A stretch of DNA of 64,000 bases from an uncultured Clostridia bacterium (lineage in GTDB: Bacteria > Bacillota > Clostridia > TANB77 > CAG-508): positions 1-64,000 of the forward strand of contig CAKOYB010000002.1 in assembly GCA_934130435.1 (NCBI GenBank), given 5' to 3'. Positions 44,124 through 55,774 of this stretch are shown piece by piece; positions within the stretch are counted from its first letter, which is position 1; each line of letters begins with the position of its first letter. A program made the position numbers and the translations under genes. The notes under the pieces were generated by a model. The model did not search any database, was not told where the DNA came from, and saw only the letters and a program-made list of their open reading frames with translations.

Positions 44124-44870
44124 ATGAAAGCTTTGATAACAGGAGCTTCATCAGGAATAGGTAAAAGCATAGCAATAGAATTAGCTAAGAGAAAATATGA
44201 ATTGGTTTTAGTTGCACGAGATAAAGAAAAATTAGAACAATTGAAAAAAGAACTTAATACAAATGCTGAAATATATGCACTTGATTTAGCAGATGAAAAT
44301 AATTGTAAGTTACTTTATAGTAATGTAAAAGATGTAGATGTTTTAATAAATAATGCTGGTTTTGGATTATTAGGAAATTTTACTTCAACAGATTTAGATA
44401 CAGAACTTAATATGATAAAAACAAATGATATTGCAGTTCATATATTAACAAAATTGTATTTAACAGATATGAAAGCAAAGAATAGTGGACATATATTAAA
44501 CGTAGCATCTATAGCGGGTTTTATGCCAGGACCATTGATGGCAACATATTATGCTACTAAGTCATACGTTGTTAGGTTAACACAATCTATAAAAGAAGAA
44601 CTAAAACAAGAAAAATCTGATGTAAAAATTAGTTTACTATGTCCTGGACCAGTAAATACAAATTTTAACAATGTAGCTGGAGTAAGATTCAGATTGCGTT
44701 CGTTAACTAGTGATTATGTTGCAGAATATGCAATAAAAAGAATGCTTAATAACAAATTTTTAATTATTCCAGGTTTAGATATAAAATTTGCAATAAGGTT
44801 TTCAAAATTGATACCAGATATTTTATTAGGGAAAATTGCATATAGAATGCAAAAAAAGAAAATTGAATAA
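44124..44870 (+). CDS. Short-chain dehydrogenase/reductase
   Basis: A 248-residue classical SDR with the cofactor motif TGASSGIG (residues 6-13), the NNAG motif, catalytic Ser in NVASIAGF and the YATK active-site pair (YYATKSYV). Its C-terminus (FLIIPGLDIKFAIRFSKLIP) resembles the YqjQ/DltE-type subgroup. The substrate cannot be assigned. It precedes pgsA by 20 bases, hinting at co-transcription. Confidence 0.88.
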   Translation: MKALITGASSGIGKSIAIELAKRKYELVLVARDKEKLEQLKKELNTNAEIYALDLADENNCKLLYSNVKDVDVLINNAGFGLLGNFTSTDLDTELNMIKTNDIAVHILTKLYLTDMKAKNSGHILNVASIAGFMPGPLMATYYATKSYVVRLTQSIKEELKQEKSDVKISLLCPGPVNTNFNNVAGVRFRLRSLTSDYVAEYAIKRMLNNKFLIIPGLDIKFAIRFSKLIPDILLGKIAYRMQKKKIE

Positions 44871-44890
44871 GGCAGTAAAAGGAGAAAAAA

Positions 44891-45541
44891 ATGAATTTAG
44901 CAAATAAATTAACAATACTAAGAATAATATTAGTTCCAATAATTGTAATTACATATTATTACCAAAAACTTAGTGGATGTAGTATGGCATTTTTAAACAT
45001 TCCAGTGACTAACTGGATAATAATATTACTATTTATACTTGCTTCATATACAGATCACCTAGATGGAAAAATAGCAAGAAAAAAGGATATGATAACTAAT
45101 TTTGGAAAATTTGCTGATCCACTTGCGGATAAAATACTAATAATAACATCTATGTTATTATTAGTAGAGAGTGGAAAATTACCAGCATGGATTCCAATAA
45201 TTATAATATTTAGAGAATTTGCAGTTTCCGGATATAGGCTAATTGCTGTACAGAATAATGGCCAAGTTATTGCAGCTAATATATGGGGAAAAATAAAAAC
45301 TGTTACACAAATGATAGCAATAGTATTAATGTATATAAGCAATTATTCATACTTTAAATTTATATTTAGAGCTTCAAGTGCAGAGGTAGCAATAGCTAGT
45401 TCTGCTGGTGTGTATATGTCAACAGGAGAATACATAATTAATATTTTAGCATCAATTTTTATGACTATTGCCTTGATTACAACAATAATTTCAGGATGGT
45501 CATATTTAAAAAACGCTAAAGATCTATTAAAAAGCAAATAA
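44891..45541 (+). CDS. pgsA: CDP-diacylglycerol-glycerol-3-phosphate phosphatidyltransferase
   Basis: PgsA makes phosphatidylglycerol phosphate. The 216-residue membrane protein has the complete CDP-alcohol phosphatidyltransferase signature (DGKIARKKDMITNFGKFADP, followed by LAD). It carries a ~25-residue segment near 155-180 that is longer than in some relatives. AAAGGAG precedes the start. Confidence 0.93.
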   Translation: MNLANKLTILRIILVPIIVITYYYQKLSGCSMAFLNIPVTNWIIILLFILASYTDHLDGKIARKKDMITNFGKFADPLADKILIITSMLLLVESGKLPAWIPIIIIFREFAVSGYRLIAVQNNGQVIAANIWGKIKTVTQMIAIVLMYISNYSYFKFIFRASSAEVAIASSAGVYMSTGEYIINILASIFMTIALITTIISGWSYLKNAKDLLKSK

Positions 45542-45555
45542 AAATATAATTGTGA

Positions 45556-47562
<2,007 letters not shown>

Positions 47563-47570
47563 GAGAGAAA

Positions 47571-47801
47571 ATGGATGCATATAATTTTAAACAATTTGAA
47601 AAAGATTTAGAAAATGGATTTCAAATTTATTTAAATTTTATAAATAATAAATACTTAATATACAAGACTAACAATAATTGCTACACACAGGAACTCGTTG
47701 ATTGGAGTCCTAATAAAGCACAACCTAAAATTTCAATAATAACTCATAAAAGGTTATATGAAATATTTTTATCAGCTGAAAATTTTGAATATAAGCATTA
47801 A
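47571..47801 (+). CDS. Small protein of unknown function downstream of ligA
   Basis: A 76-residue, aromatic-rich soluble protein (NGFQIYLNFINNKYLIYKTN). It starts eight bases after ligA with TAGGAGAG upstream, so it is co-transcribed with it. No family recognised. Confidence 0.65.
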   Translation: MDAYNFKQFEKDLENGFQIYLNFINNKYLIYKTNNNCYTQELVDWSPNKAQPKISIITHKRLYEIFLSAENFEYKH

Positions 47802-47831
47802 AAAAACAAAAGATTTTTCTTTTGTTTTTTT
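47801..47831 (+). terminator. Intrinsic terminator after the ligA operon
   Basis: AAAAAACAAAAGA (47801-47813) pairs perfectly with TCTTTTGTTTTTT (47818-47830). Confidence 0.85.
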
Positions 47832-47884
47832 AATGCAAAGTGCCTGTCTTCCTATTTAGTCGAAAACTCAAATTAAGTTTCGAT

Positions 47885-49591
47885 TTACTCTTCAATTTTA
47901 GGATTAACCAATAAAGTTTTATAGTTATTAAAAACAACCATTCCTGGTCTTGAATTTTTTGGCTTTGAAATATTTTTTACTTTGGTATACTGAACTAAAA
48001 CTTTTGTTGAAGCTTTAGCTTGGCTATAAAATGCAGCTAGTTTAGCACATTTTATAAGTGTAGTATCATTTACTTGTTTACCATTAATCCTTAACACAAC
48101 ATGACTTCCATGGAAATCTTTTACATGAAACCATATATCTTCTTTAGAAGCATATTTTAAGGTTAAATAGTCATTCTCTTTATTATTTCTACCAACAAGA
48201 ACCTCAAAACCGTTAATTGTTTCTTTCCTTGGATTAAAAGAAATTTTGCTTTTTCTTGCTTTTTCTTTATTTTTAACTTTAGGAGGCATAATAACATTAT
48301 TTTCATATAATTCAATACTAATGTTTTCTAAATCCTCTAATTCTTTTGAGTTTTGTATTTCATACACAATACTTTCTAAATACGTAATTTCAAGTTTGAC
48401 TTCTTCTTTTTGCAATGAAACAATTTTTAAGGCATTTTTTAGTTTACTATATTTTTTAAAGAAATTCTTAGCATTTTGGATAACAGAGTATTTAATATCA
48501 AGTTTTATTATAATTGGAGTATTATTTGAATAGTAGTTTTCTAACTCAATCTGTTCCAAATGGCTATTTGAATTAATTTTATATAAGTTTGAAGTTATTA
48601 ATTCGCCATATATCTTATATGTGTCCATATTTGAACATTCTTGAAGTTTGATATCAATATTTTTTAGTTTACAGTTTAGTTTCTTTAATTTTAAAAGGAT
48701 ATCTTTTAGTAAATGGTTTCTTTTTATTTTAAATTCTTCATAAGATTCTTTTTTATAGTAAAATGAATCAATAAATTCATTAATAGACAAAGCTTTGGCA
48801 TCTTCACATATATCAATGGCAAAGTCTTGTTTATTTTCAACATTAAAATTGGAACAACATACCTTATTTAATAAAATATGCTCATTTATTGAAATTAGGT
48901 AATTGTACAATTTTTTAATGTCACTTTCAGAAAATTCATTTGAATTTATTTTTAAACTTTCAAAAATAAATCTTAAATTACTTTTACTAAAACCAATAAA
49001 GTTAGATTGAATTATGCTTATTAAGTCTTGGCTATATAATTTAACTATTTTTAAAAAGTTATTATAGTCTAAAAGTAAGAAATCATTTTTATTAGATATA
49101 GGAAATGAATATATAGCACCTGGAAATATGTATCTATATGAGTTAGGCGTAGTTATATGCCTTATGGAATCAATAATTACATTATTGTTATTTAATAAGA
49201 TGATATTACTATGTTTTCCCATTAATTCTACTACTAATGTTTTTGAAGAAGTGTCCTTTATAGAACTATCATATCCTTCAAACTCTATAACTATAATACG
49301 ATCTAGGCCAACAGAATAAATATTTGTTAATTTATTTCCTTCTAAATATTTTCTAAGAAGCATACAAAATGAAGGAGGATTATTAGGATTTTTCTTTGAA
49401 TGTGATGTTAGGTTAATTCTACAATTAGAACAATCTATATTAATACTAAGATTATATTTATTACTATTTTTATAAAAATTAATAATGATTTCATTTGAAT
49501 TTGGTTCAAAAATTTTATTTACTTTTGCGTCTAATAAAACACTTGATAATTCATTAACTATTGCCTTTGTTACAAAACCATCAAAAGCCAT
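47885..49591 (-). CDS. rqcH: Ribosome quality control protein RqcH (NFACT family)
   Basis: RqcH binds obstructed 50S-peptidyl-tRNA complexes and adds C-terminal alanine tails to stalled chains. The 568-residue protein has NFACT-N (MAFDGFVTKAIVNELSS, then MGKHSNIILLN), a helix-hairpin-helix region, a long coiled coil (about 290-420) and a C-terminal NFACT-R domain (GRNNKENDYLTLKYASKEDIW). ATG 49591 is used because AAGGTG precedes it; an in-frame GTG nine bases earlier lies inside that site. In older annotations this family is called fibronectin-binding. Confidence 0.93.
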   Translation of the reverse strand: MAFDGFVTKAIVNELSSVLLDAKVNKIFEPNSNEIIINFYKNSNKYNLSINIDCSNCRINLTSHSKKNPNNPPSFCMLLRKYLEGNKLTNIYSVGLDRIIVIEFEGYDSSIKDTSSKTLVVELMGKHSNIILLNNNNVIIDSIRHITTPNSYRYIFPGAIYSFPISNKNDFLLLDYNNFLKIVKLYSQDLISIIQSNFIGFSKSNLRFIFESLKINSNEFSESDIKKLYNYLISINEHILLNKVCCSNFNVENKQDFAIDICEDAKALSINEFIDSFYYKKESYEEFKIKRNHLLKDILLKLKKLNCKLKNIDIKLQECSNMDTYKIYGELITSNLYKINSNSHLEQIELENYYSNNTPIIIKLDIKYSVIQNAKNFFKKYSKLKNALKIVSLQKEEVKLEITYLESIVYEIQNSKELEDLENISIELYENNVIMPPKVKNKEKARKSKISFNPRKETINGFEVLVGRNNKENDYLTLKYASKEDIWFHVKDFHGSHVVLRINGKQVNDTTLIKCAKLAAFYSQAKASTKVLVQYTKVKNISKPKNSRPGMVVFNNYKTLLVNPKIEE

Positions 49592-49702
49592 GAAAAACAC
49601 CTTCTATAATACAATTTTTACTAATTATACAGCATGTAATACTTAATAACAATAAAATTGCGTAAAAACATTGAAAAATAAACGAAAATATCTATTTTTA
49701 TA

Positions 49703-49732
49703 TTGACAATCATTGAAAAATTGAATTATAAT
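49703..49732 (+). promoter_or_regulatory. Promoter of sigH
   Basis: TTGACA (49703-49708) and TATAAT (49727-49732) with an 18-base spacer. The start codon is at 49775. Confidence 0.7.
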
Positions 49733-49774
49733 AGGCTCATATAAAGAGATTTTCAGGAAGGGACTATTATAATT

Positions 49775-50422
49775 ATGAGTGAACATAATGCAATGTATAC
49801 TTTTAACAACAATAATTATAGTGATATGAAAGACGAAGAGCTTATTACTCTTATAAAAAATGGTGATGGAGCAGCTGCAGACTATATCATAGAAAAATAT
49901 AAAAAACTAATAAATTTAAAAGTTGGAAAATATTTTATTATTGGAGCAGAAAAAGAGGACATAATTCAAGAAGGAATGATTGGAATTTTTAAAGCAATAA
50001 AGAATTTCGATGCTTCAAAAGAAAACTCATTTAAGAGTTTTGCAAATATGTGTATAGAAAGACAATTGATTACTGCAATAAAAACATCAAACAGGCAAAA
50101 ACATATGCCATTAAATTCATACCTTTCACTAAATGGAACAGCCTTCTCCGAAGATGAAGACACAGAAGTTCTAGAAGTTTTTAATTCCAAATTTATTGAA
50201 GATCCTTTAGAAACAATAACTAAAAAAGAGTATTATGCAAGTATTGAAAATGCCATAGATAAATCACTAAGTCCATTTGAAAAACAAGTTTTAAAGAAGT
50301 TTATAAACGGAGAAAGCTATGTTTCAATAGCACAAAAACTAGATACTCCAGTAAAATCAGTAGATAATGCTATTCAAAGAATAAGAAAAAAGGCAATAAG
50401 AGATTTGGCAGAAAAAGAATAA
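49775..50422 (+). CDS. sigH: RNA polymerase sigma factor SigH
   Basis: SigH directs transition-phase and early sporulation genes. The 215-residue protein has region 2 (DIIQEGMIGIFKAIKNFDAS, then FKSFANMCIERQLITAIK) and region 4 (SPFEKQVLKKFINGESYVSIA) with the SigH/Sig-30 pattern. It precedes tRNA-Thr by 22 bases; the order sigH, then a tRNA, differs from the sigH-rpmG-secE order of Bacillus. Confidence 0.93.
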   Translation: MSEHNAMYTFNNNNYSDMKDEELITLIKNGDGAAADYIIEKYKKLINLKVGKYFIIGAEKEDIIQEGMIGIFKAIKNFDASKENSFKSFANMCIERQLITAIKTSNRQKHMPLNSYLSLNGTAFSEDEDTEVLEVFNSKFIEDPLETITKKEYYASIENAIDKSLSPFEKQVLKKFINGESYVSIAQKLDTPVKSVDNAIQRIRKKAIRDLAEKE

Positions 50423-50444
50423 AATTGCACAAAAGAATATAAAT

Positions 50445-50520
50445 GCTTCTATAGCTCAGTAGGTAGAGCACAGCCATGGTAAGGCTGGGGTCGCCAGTTC
50501 GATTCTGGCTGGAAGCTCCA
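50445..50520 (+). tRNA. tRNA-Thr (anticodon GGU)
   Basis: A complete cloverleaf: acceptor GCTTCTA/TGGAAGC, D-arm GCTCAGTAGGTAGAGC, anticodon stem CAGCC/GGCTG around ATGGTAA (anticodon GGT), T-arm with TTCGATT, encoded CCA. Confidence 0.95.
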
Positions 50521-50527
50521 TAAAACT

Positions 50528-50570
50528 AAAGAAGAAACCTTATTTAAAAAATGCAGGTTTCTTCTTTTTT
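50528..50570 (+). terminator. Intrinsic terminator after tRNA-Thr
   Basis: AAAGAAGAAACCT (50528-50540) pairs with AGGTTTCTTCTTT (50555-50567), then T. Confidence 0.85.
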
Positions 50571-50576
50571 ATGACT

Positions 50577-50608
50577 AAAAAAATAAACCATCTTATGGTT
50601 TATTTTTT
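50577..50608 (-). terminator. Terminator of rpmF
   Basis: AAAAAATAAACCAT pairs with ATGGTTTATTTTTT across a short loop; it includes the rpmF stop codon. Confidence 0.7.
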
Positions 50609-50797
50609 ATCGTTATTATCATTTTTTACAGTCATTACTTTTTTTCCTTTATAATATCCACAATTTGAGCAAACTTTGTGTGGCTGAACTGGCTCATTAC
50701 AGTGTGAACAAGTTGCAATTGTTGGATTTTCTAATTTCCAAGTAGATCTTTTTAAATGTGTTCTAGCTTTTGACCATCTTCTTTTTGGTTGTGCCAT
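50600..50797 (-). CDS. rpmF: Ribosomal protein bL32
   Basis: A 65-residue protein of the 50S subunit, beginning AQPKRRWSKARTHLKRSTW. It is the zinc-binding form, with CSHC and CSNC pairs. The start at 50797 follows GGAGGG; an in-frame extension to 50821 overlaps that site. DUF177, which often precedes rpmF, is not present. Confidence 0.95.
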   Translation of the reverse strand: MAQPKRRWSKARTHLKRSTWKLENPTIATCSHCNEPVQPHKVCSNCGYYKGKKVMTVKNDNNDKK

Positions 50798-51018
50798 TAA
50801 AATCCCTCCTCTATTGAACAATAATTGTATATATCTATAAATTTATTACAAATTTAAGTTACTATAAAAGTATACTAGTATTTTTAGAATTTGTCAACAC
50901 CAATAGCCAAAATACAAAAAATATTGCAAAACACTACACAAATAAATATAAATATGTTAAAATACTAATGTTAAAATTAGAGAATAAAGCGATTATTCGC
51001 ATGGAGGGAGGAATTTAA

Positions 51019-51735
51019 ATGTCAGGACATAGCAAATGGCATAATATTCAAGCTAAAAAAGGAAAAGCAGATGCAGCAAGAGGAAAAGTTTTTACAAAAT
51101 TAGGAAGAGAGTTACTAATAGCAGTTAAAGAAGGTGGACCTGACCCAGCAGGGAATTCTAAACTTAAAAATATAATTGCTAAATGCAAGGCAGCAAACAT
51201 GCCAAATGATACAATAAATAATGCAATAAAAAAAGCTTCTGGAAGCAATGAAAATTTTGAAGAGATTACTTATGAAGGATATGGAACTAATGGCGTTGCT
51301 GTTATAGTAAGTGCAGCTACAGATAATAAAAACAGAACAGCAGCAGATGTTAGACATGCGTTTGATAAATCTGGAGGAAACTTAGGAACAAGTGGATGCG
51401 TTTCTTATTTATTTAATAAAAAAGGATTAATAGTTATAGACAGGACTACTACAGATTTAGATGAAGATAGCATGATGATGTTAGCTTTAGATTGTGGTGC
51501 AGAAGATTTTGAAGCCTCAGAAGAAGTTTATGAAATAACTACAGATCCTTCAAAGTTTTCAGAAGTAAGAGAAGCATTAGAAAAAGAAAACTTAGAATTC
51601 TTAGAGGCAGATGTAAAATTAATTCCTACAACTTATATAGAACTAACTGAAGAGCAAGGAGAAAAAATGCAAAGATTAATAGACAGGTTAGAAGATTTAG
51701 ATGATGTTGTAAATGTTTATCACAACTGGGCTTAG
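51019..51735 (+). CDS. YebC/PmpR-family protein (TACO1 homologue)
   Basis: A 238-residue protein beginning [20 protein letters not shown] with all three family domains. Members were described as transcriptional regulators; one branch (YeeI/YebC2) relieves ribosome stalling at proline stretches, and mitochondrial TACO1 acts similarly. It is a single gene here, with GGAGGGAGG upstream. Confidence 0.93.
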   Translation: MSGHSKWHNIQAKKGKADAARGKVFTKLGRELLIAVKEGGPDPAGNSKLKNIIAKCKAANMPNDTINNAIKKASGSNENFEEITYEGYGTNGVAVIVSAATDNKNRTAADVRHAFDKSGGNLGTSGCVSYLFNKKGLIVIDRTTTDLDEDSMMMLALDCGAEDFEASEEVYEITTDPSKFSEVREALEKENLEFLEADVKLIPTTYIELTEEQGEKMQRLIDRLEDLDDVVNVYHNWA

Positions 51736-51765
51736 AAAGTAAATATAAAATAGATGGAGAATATA

Positions 51766-52902
51766 GTGGATAAAGTATTAGTTTTATCATGTGGAACAGG
51801 TGGAGGACATAATTCAGCAGCGAGAGCTATAGCAGACAGATTAAATAAAGATAATTGCAAAGCAGTATTTAGTGAATATTTAGATATAGTAAATCCCAAA
51901 ATGACTAATATAATAAATAAAATATATATTAAATCAACAATAGGAAATGGAAGAATATTTAAAAAGGTATATAAACTAGGTGAAATATATGATGAGATGA
52001 AACTTAAATCACCAGTATATGCATTAAATAAGTTGTCTAAAAAAAAGCTTTATGACTATGTAATAGAAAATAATTACGACTATATAGTTACTACACATTT
52101 ATTTGCAGCACAAGCACTTACAGCAATAAAAAAAGAAAAAAACATACACTTTATTGCAATAGCTACAGATTATAGATGTATTCCATTCTGGAAAGAAACG
52201 AATCCAGATTATTTTATAATACCACATAAAGATTTAGAACCAGAATTTATGTCAAAAGGAATTAAAAAAGAAAAGTTAATTCCTTTTGGAATACCTGTTT
52301 CTGAAAATTTCAATTCTACTAAGACTAGAAAAGAAATTTTGAATGAATTAAATTTAGAGGATCGAAAGTATTTGCTTGTAATGTCTGGAAGCATGGGATT
52401 TGGAAATGTATTAAAAACAGTTGAAGCTTTAGATGATAATATTTCAAAAGAGATATCTATTATAATTACATGTGGAAAAAATGAAAAACTTTATAAAGAA
52501 CTAAAAAGTAAGTATTCAGAAAACGAGAGAATTATTCTTTTACAGTTTACTAATGAAGTATATAAATATATGAAAATAAGTGAAATTATACTAACAAAGC
52601 CAGGAGGACTTACAACAACTGAAGCTGCTACAGCAAATATACCGATTATTCATACATTTCCAATACCTGGATGTGAAAACTATAATGCTAGTTTTTTTGA
52701 AGACAGAAAGATGTCAATATCATGCAAGGATATTGATGAAATTGTTATTTATACAAAAAGACTCTTAAATGATGAAAATTTAAGAAATTCAATTACATAT
52801 AATCAAAAAAATAATATAAATAAAGAAGCATGTAAACAGATTTGTGAATTTATAATAAGAGAAATACATAAAGAGGAAAAAAATGAACCAACCAATATCT
52901 AA
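51766..52902 (+). CDS. MGDG synthase/UgtP-like glycosyltransferase
   Basis: A 378-residue GT28-type enzyme: LSCGTGGGHNSAARAIADRL at the N-terminus (MGDG synthase N-domain), and the donor-sugar site LTKPGGLTTTEAATANIP. These enzymes glycosylate diacylglycerol to make glycolipid anchors and membrane lipids. The GTG at 51766 is chosen because GGAG is six bases upstream; an ATG at 51754 has no ribosome site. The next gene, an acyltransferase, overlaps its end by 20 bases, consistent with a membrane-lipid operon. Confidence 0.87.
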   Translation: MDKVLVLSCGTGGGHNSAARAIADRLNKDNCKAVFSEYLDIVNPKMTNIINKIYIKSTIGNGRIFKKVYKLGEIYDEMKLKSPVYALNKLSKKKLYDYVIENNYDYIVTTHLFAAQALTAIKKEKNIHFIAIATDYRCIPFWKETNPDYFIIPHKDLEPEFMSKGIKKEKLIPFGIPVSENFNSTKTRKEILNELNLEDRKYLLVMSGSMGFGNVLKTVEALDDNISKEISIIITCGKNEKLYKELKSKYSENERIILLQFTNEVYKYMKISEIILTKPGGLTTTEAATANIPIIHTFPIPGCENYNASFFEDRKMSISCKDIDEIVIYTKRLLNDENLRNSITYNQKNNINKEACKQICEFIIREIHKEEKNEPTNI

Positions 52903-53629
52903 TTTAAAGGAAGTAGATGAAAATATTGATATAATTCATAATTGGGAACCACTGGAATTTGAGATAAGTAAAGAATATGAATTTATTCCACAAAGTTTTA
53001 TATTTAAGTTTTTATCTTTTCTTATTTACTATATAATTGCTGCACCAATTTTAACTATAGTTTGTAAACTGTTCTTGGGGTTGAAGATAAAAGGAAAAGA
53101 GAATATAAAAAATATAAAAACTGGTGTAATTACAGTATCAAATCATATACACTATATAGATTGTGCAATGATTGCACTTGCTTTTATTCCACAAAAGATA
53201 TATTTTACTACGAATGAAGATAATTTTAAAATACCTTTTATAAGGCATTTAATAAAAGTATTAAATGCTATTCCAATTCCAAAGAAAATAGGTAATTTAA
53301 AAAGATTTTCAAGTGAAATAAATAATCTTTTAAATCAAAATGAAATAGTTCATTTTTATCCAGAGGCAGCATTATGGCCATATTATGACAGAATAAGAAA
53401 CTTCAAAAGTGGAGCTTTTAAAATTGCAGCAACAAATAATGTTCCTATAATCCCGATTAGATATACATATAGAGAGCCAAAAGAATTAATAAGATTTATA
53501 AAGAAAAAGCCATTTATAACTCTAAATATTTTGCCTCCGATATATCCAGATAGTAATCTAGATACATATCATAAAACAAGTAAATTAAAAGATGAAACAT
53601 ATATTAAAATGAAGAATTTTAATTTTTAA
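52883..53629 (+). CDS. plsC: 1-acyl-glycerol-3-phosphate acyltransferase-like protein
   Basis: A 248-residue membrane-associated acyltransferase with a hydrophobic segment at about 35-62 and the PlsC motifs NHIHYID (the NHx4D catalytic motif) and FYPEAALWPYYDRIRNFKSG. It likely makes phosphatidic acid or acylates a related lipid. It overlaps the glycolipid synthase gene, with GAGG upstream of the ATG. Confidence 0.85.
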   Translation: MNQPISNLKEVDENIDIIHNWEPLEFEISKEYEFIPQSFIFKFLSFLIYYIIAAPILTIVCKLFLGLKIKGKENIKNIKTGVITVSNHIHYIDCAMIALAFIPQKIYFTTNEDNFKIPFIRHLIKVLNAIPIPKKIGNLKRFSSEINNLLNQNEIVHFYPEAALWPYYDRIRNFKSGAFKIAATNNVPIIPIRYTYREPKELIRFIKKKPFITLNILPPIYPDSNLDTYHKTSKLKDETYIKMKNFNF

Positions 53630-53641
53630 GTTCTAAAATAA

Positions 53642-53684
53642 AAAAATAAACATATATATTTAATGTATATATGTTTATTTTTTT
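53642..53684 (+). terminator. Intrinsic terminator before spoIIIAA
   Basis: AAATAAACATATATA pairs perfectly with TATATATGTTTATTT, followed by a T-run. Confidence 0.85.
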
Positions 53685-53702
53685 ATTTAAAGGACAAGCA
53701 AG

Positions 53703-54578
53703 ATGAACTTAAAAGAAATTGATATATTTAATTTTTTTCCACAGAGAATAGTTGAAGTTTTAAAAAAATATATTACAAGTTCTAATTATAGTTTTTTGGA
53801 AGAGATTAGAATAAGAATAAATAGACCTATAGTAATTAAATATAACATGAATTTTGAAATATTGGATTATGTAATTAAAACTGATGATATACAAAAAATA
53901 ATGCAATATATAACTGAGAATTCTGTATATTCATACCAAAACCAGATTTGCGAAGGATTTATAACACTAAAGGGTGGACATAGGGTTGGAATATCAGGAA
54001 ATGTAGCAATGGAAAATGGAAAAGTTAAAAATATTAACTATATATTCAGTTTAAATTTTAGAATTGCTAAACAGATTATTGGTGCTTCAAAAAAAATTTT
54101 AAATAAAGTTTATAATGATGGGATAATATATAACACATTAATAGTATCACCTCCTGGCGGAGGAAAAACCACAATACTTAGAGATTTAATAAGAGTTTTA
54201 AGCAGCTATAAAACAATAGGTGTAGTTGATGAAAGAGGAGAAATTGCTGCAATGTACAAAGACAACTTGCAAAATGATTTAGGACTGAATGTAGATGTTT
54301 TAAACAATATAAAAAAATCAATCGGAATTAAAATGTTGATTAGGAGTATGTCTCCTGATCTTATTTGCGCAGATGAAATAGGAACTAAAGAAGATATAGA
54401 AGCAATAAAATATGCTGTAACTTCTGGAGTAAACGGTGTGTTTACAGCTCATGGAGAAACTATAAATAAAATAAATCAGAATCCAATATTAAAGGATTTA
54501 ATAGAAGACAAGCTTATAGATCAGATTATTATGCTTGATAAAAACGACAGACAAAAAATTATAGTTGAGAAAATTTAA
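53703..54578 (+). CDS. spoIIIAA: Stage III sporulation ATPase SpoIIIAA
   Basis: First gene of the complete spoIIIA operon, whose products build the channel ('feeding tube') between mother cell and forespore with SpoIIQ or its equivalent. The 291-residue protein is a secretion-type ATPase: Walker A SPPGGGKTTILRD near residue 155, VVDERGEIAAMY, and a Walker B-like LICADEIGTKED. Expression is expected from a sigma-E promoter, which I could not define confidently in the 20-base gap after the terminator. Confidence 0.95.
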   Translation: MNLKEIDIFNFFPQRIVEVLKKYITSSNYSFLEEIRIRINRPIVIKYNMNFEILDYVIKTDDIQKIMQYITENSVYSYQNQICEGFITLKGGHRVGISGNVAMENGKVKNINYIFSLNFRIAKQIIGASKKILNKVYNDGIIYNTLIVSPPGGGKTTILRDLIRVLSSYKTIGVVDERGEIAAMYKDNLQNDLGLNVDVLNNIKKSIGIKMLIRSMSPDLICADEIGTKEDIEAIKYAVTSGVNGVFTAHGETINKINQNPILKDLIEDKLIDQIIMLDKNDRQKIIVEKI

Positions 54579-54633
54579 AAAAATAGTTCTAAAAAAACAT
54601 ATGACGCATATATTTATTATATGGAGGATATTA

Positions 54634-55143
54634 ATGTTTGCAGTAAAATATATATCGATTTTGCTAATACTAATAATATCAGTGCTTATTGGATATCTAT
54701 TATCAAAAAAATGTACTAATAGAGTTAGAGAACTAAAAGATATGCAAAATGCAATAAATATTTTAGAAAATAAAATTACTTATACATATGAACCGCTTCC
54801 TGAAATTTTTTTGCAAATCTCAGATTTGATGAAAAACAATATAGGAAATATATTTAAAGAGACATCTAGAAGATTAAAAAAACAAACAATTGACACTGCA
54901 TGGAATGATGCAGTTGCTAATTCTAATACTAATTTAAGTAATGAGGATTATGAAGTTTTAAAAAGTGTTTCTAGACTATTAGGTAAAACAGATAAAGATG
55001 GACAAGTAAGTCAATTAAAATTATCAAGTACATTTTTGAATGCGCAAATAAGAAAAGCTGAAGATGATGAAAATAAAAATTCTAGAATGTATAAAACTCT
55101 AGGAACAGTTATTGGATTTGCAATTGCAATAGTTCTAATTTAA
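54634..55143 (+). CDS. spoIIIAB: Stage III sporulation protein SpoIIIAB
   Basis: A 169-residue protein with helices at both ends (about 6-25 and 150-169) and a helical middle that resembles type II secretion GspF domains (TNRVRELKDMQNAINILENK, ISDLMKNNIGNIFKETSRRL). ATG 54634 follows GGAGG; the frame is open to 54565, overlapping spoIIIAA, but lacks a ribosome site there. Confidence 0.93.
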   Translation: MFAVKYISILLILIISVLIGYLLSKKCTNRVRELKDMQNAINILENKITYTYEPLPEIFLQISDLMKNNIGNIFKETSRRLKKQTIDTAWNDAVANSNTNLSNEDYEVLKSVSRLLGKTDKDGQVSQLKLSSTFLNAQIRKAEDDENKNSRMYKTLGTVIGFAIAIVLI

Positions 55144-55163
55144 AACAAGAGAAAGGTAAAAAT

Positions 55164-55358
55164 ATGGATATAAATTTATTATTTAAAATAGCAGCTATAG
55201 GAATACTTGTTGCAGTTTTACATCAAGTACTTGTAAGAGCAGGAAGGGAAGATCAAGCTATGATGACAACGCTTGCAGGATTAGTAATAGTTCTAACTAT
55301 GGTAATAAAAGAAATTAGCACACTATTTAATACAGTTAGAACATTATTCAATTTATAA
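55164..55358 (+). CDS. spoIIIAC: Stage III sporulation protein SpoIIIAC
   Basis: A 64-residue membrane protein with two helices and the conserved GREDQAMMTTLAG segment. It is a small membrane component of the SpoIIIA complex. Confidence 0.93.
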   Translation: MDINLLFKIAAIGILVAVLHQVLVRAGREDQAMMTTLAGLVIVLTMVIKEISTLFNTVRTLFNL

Positions 55359-55368
55359 GAGAGGATAT

Positions 55369-55755
55369 ATGGAAGTAGTAAAAATAATTGGAATTGGTTT
55401 TATAGCTTTAATATCAATAATAGTTTTAAAACAATATAAACCTGAGTTTGCAGTTTACATATCTATCTTGACTGGAATTTTGATATTAACATTATCTTTA
55501 TCAAAAATAACAGGAATAATAAATTTGCTAACAGATATTTCCAACAGAGCAAATCTAAATACACAGTTTTTAAAAATTATTTTAAAAATAACAGGCATAG
55601 CTATATTAACTGAGTTTGCTGTAAGTATATGCAATGATTGCAATGAAAATGCAATAGCTAATAAAATAAATATAGGAAGTCAAGTTTTAATTATAACTAT
55701 ATCATTACCAATAATGACATCATTACTTGAAACATTAGTAAAGATCTTACCATAA
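55369..55755 (+). CDS. spoIIIAD: Stage III sporulation protein SpoIIIAD
   Basis: A 128-residue membrane protein with three to four helices, the conserved LKQYKPEFAVYISI near the N-terminus and EFAVSICNDCNENAIANKI in the second half. It follows spoIIIAC by ten bases. Confidence 0.93.
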   Translation: MEVVKIIGIGFIALISIIVLKQYKPEFAVYISILTGILILTLSLSKITGIINLLTDISNRANLNTQFLKIILKITGIAILTEFAVSICNDCNENAIANKINIGSQVLIITISLPIMTSLLETLVKILP

Positions 55756-55774
55756 ATTAAATGAAAGGTAACCA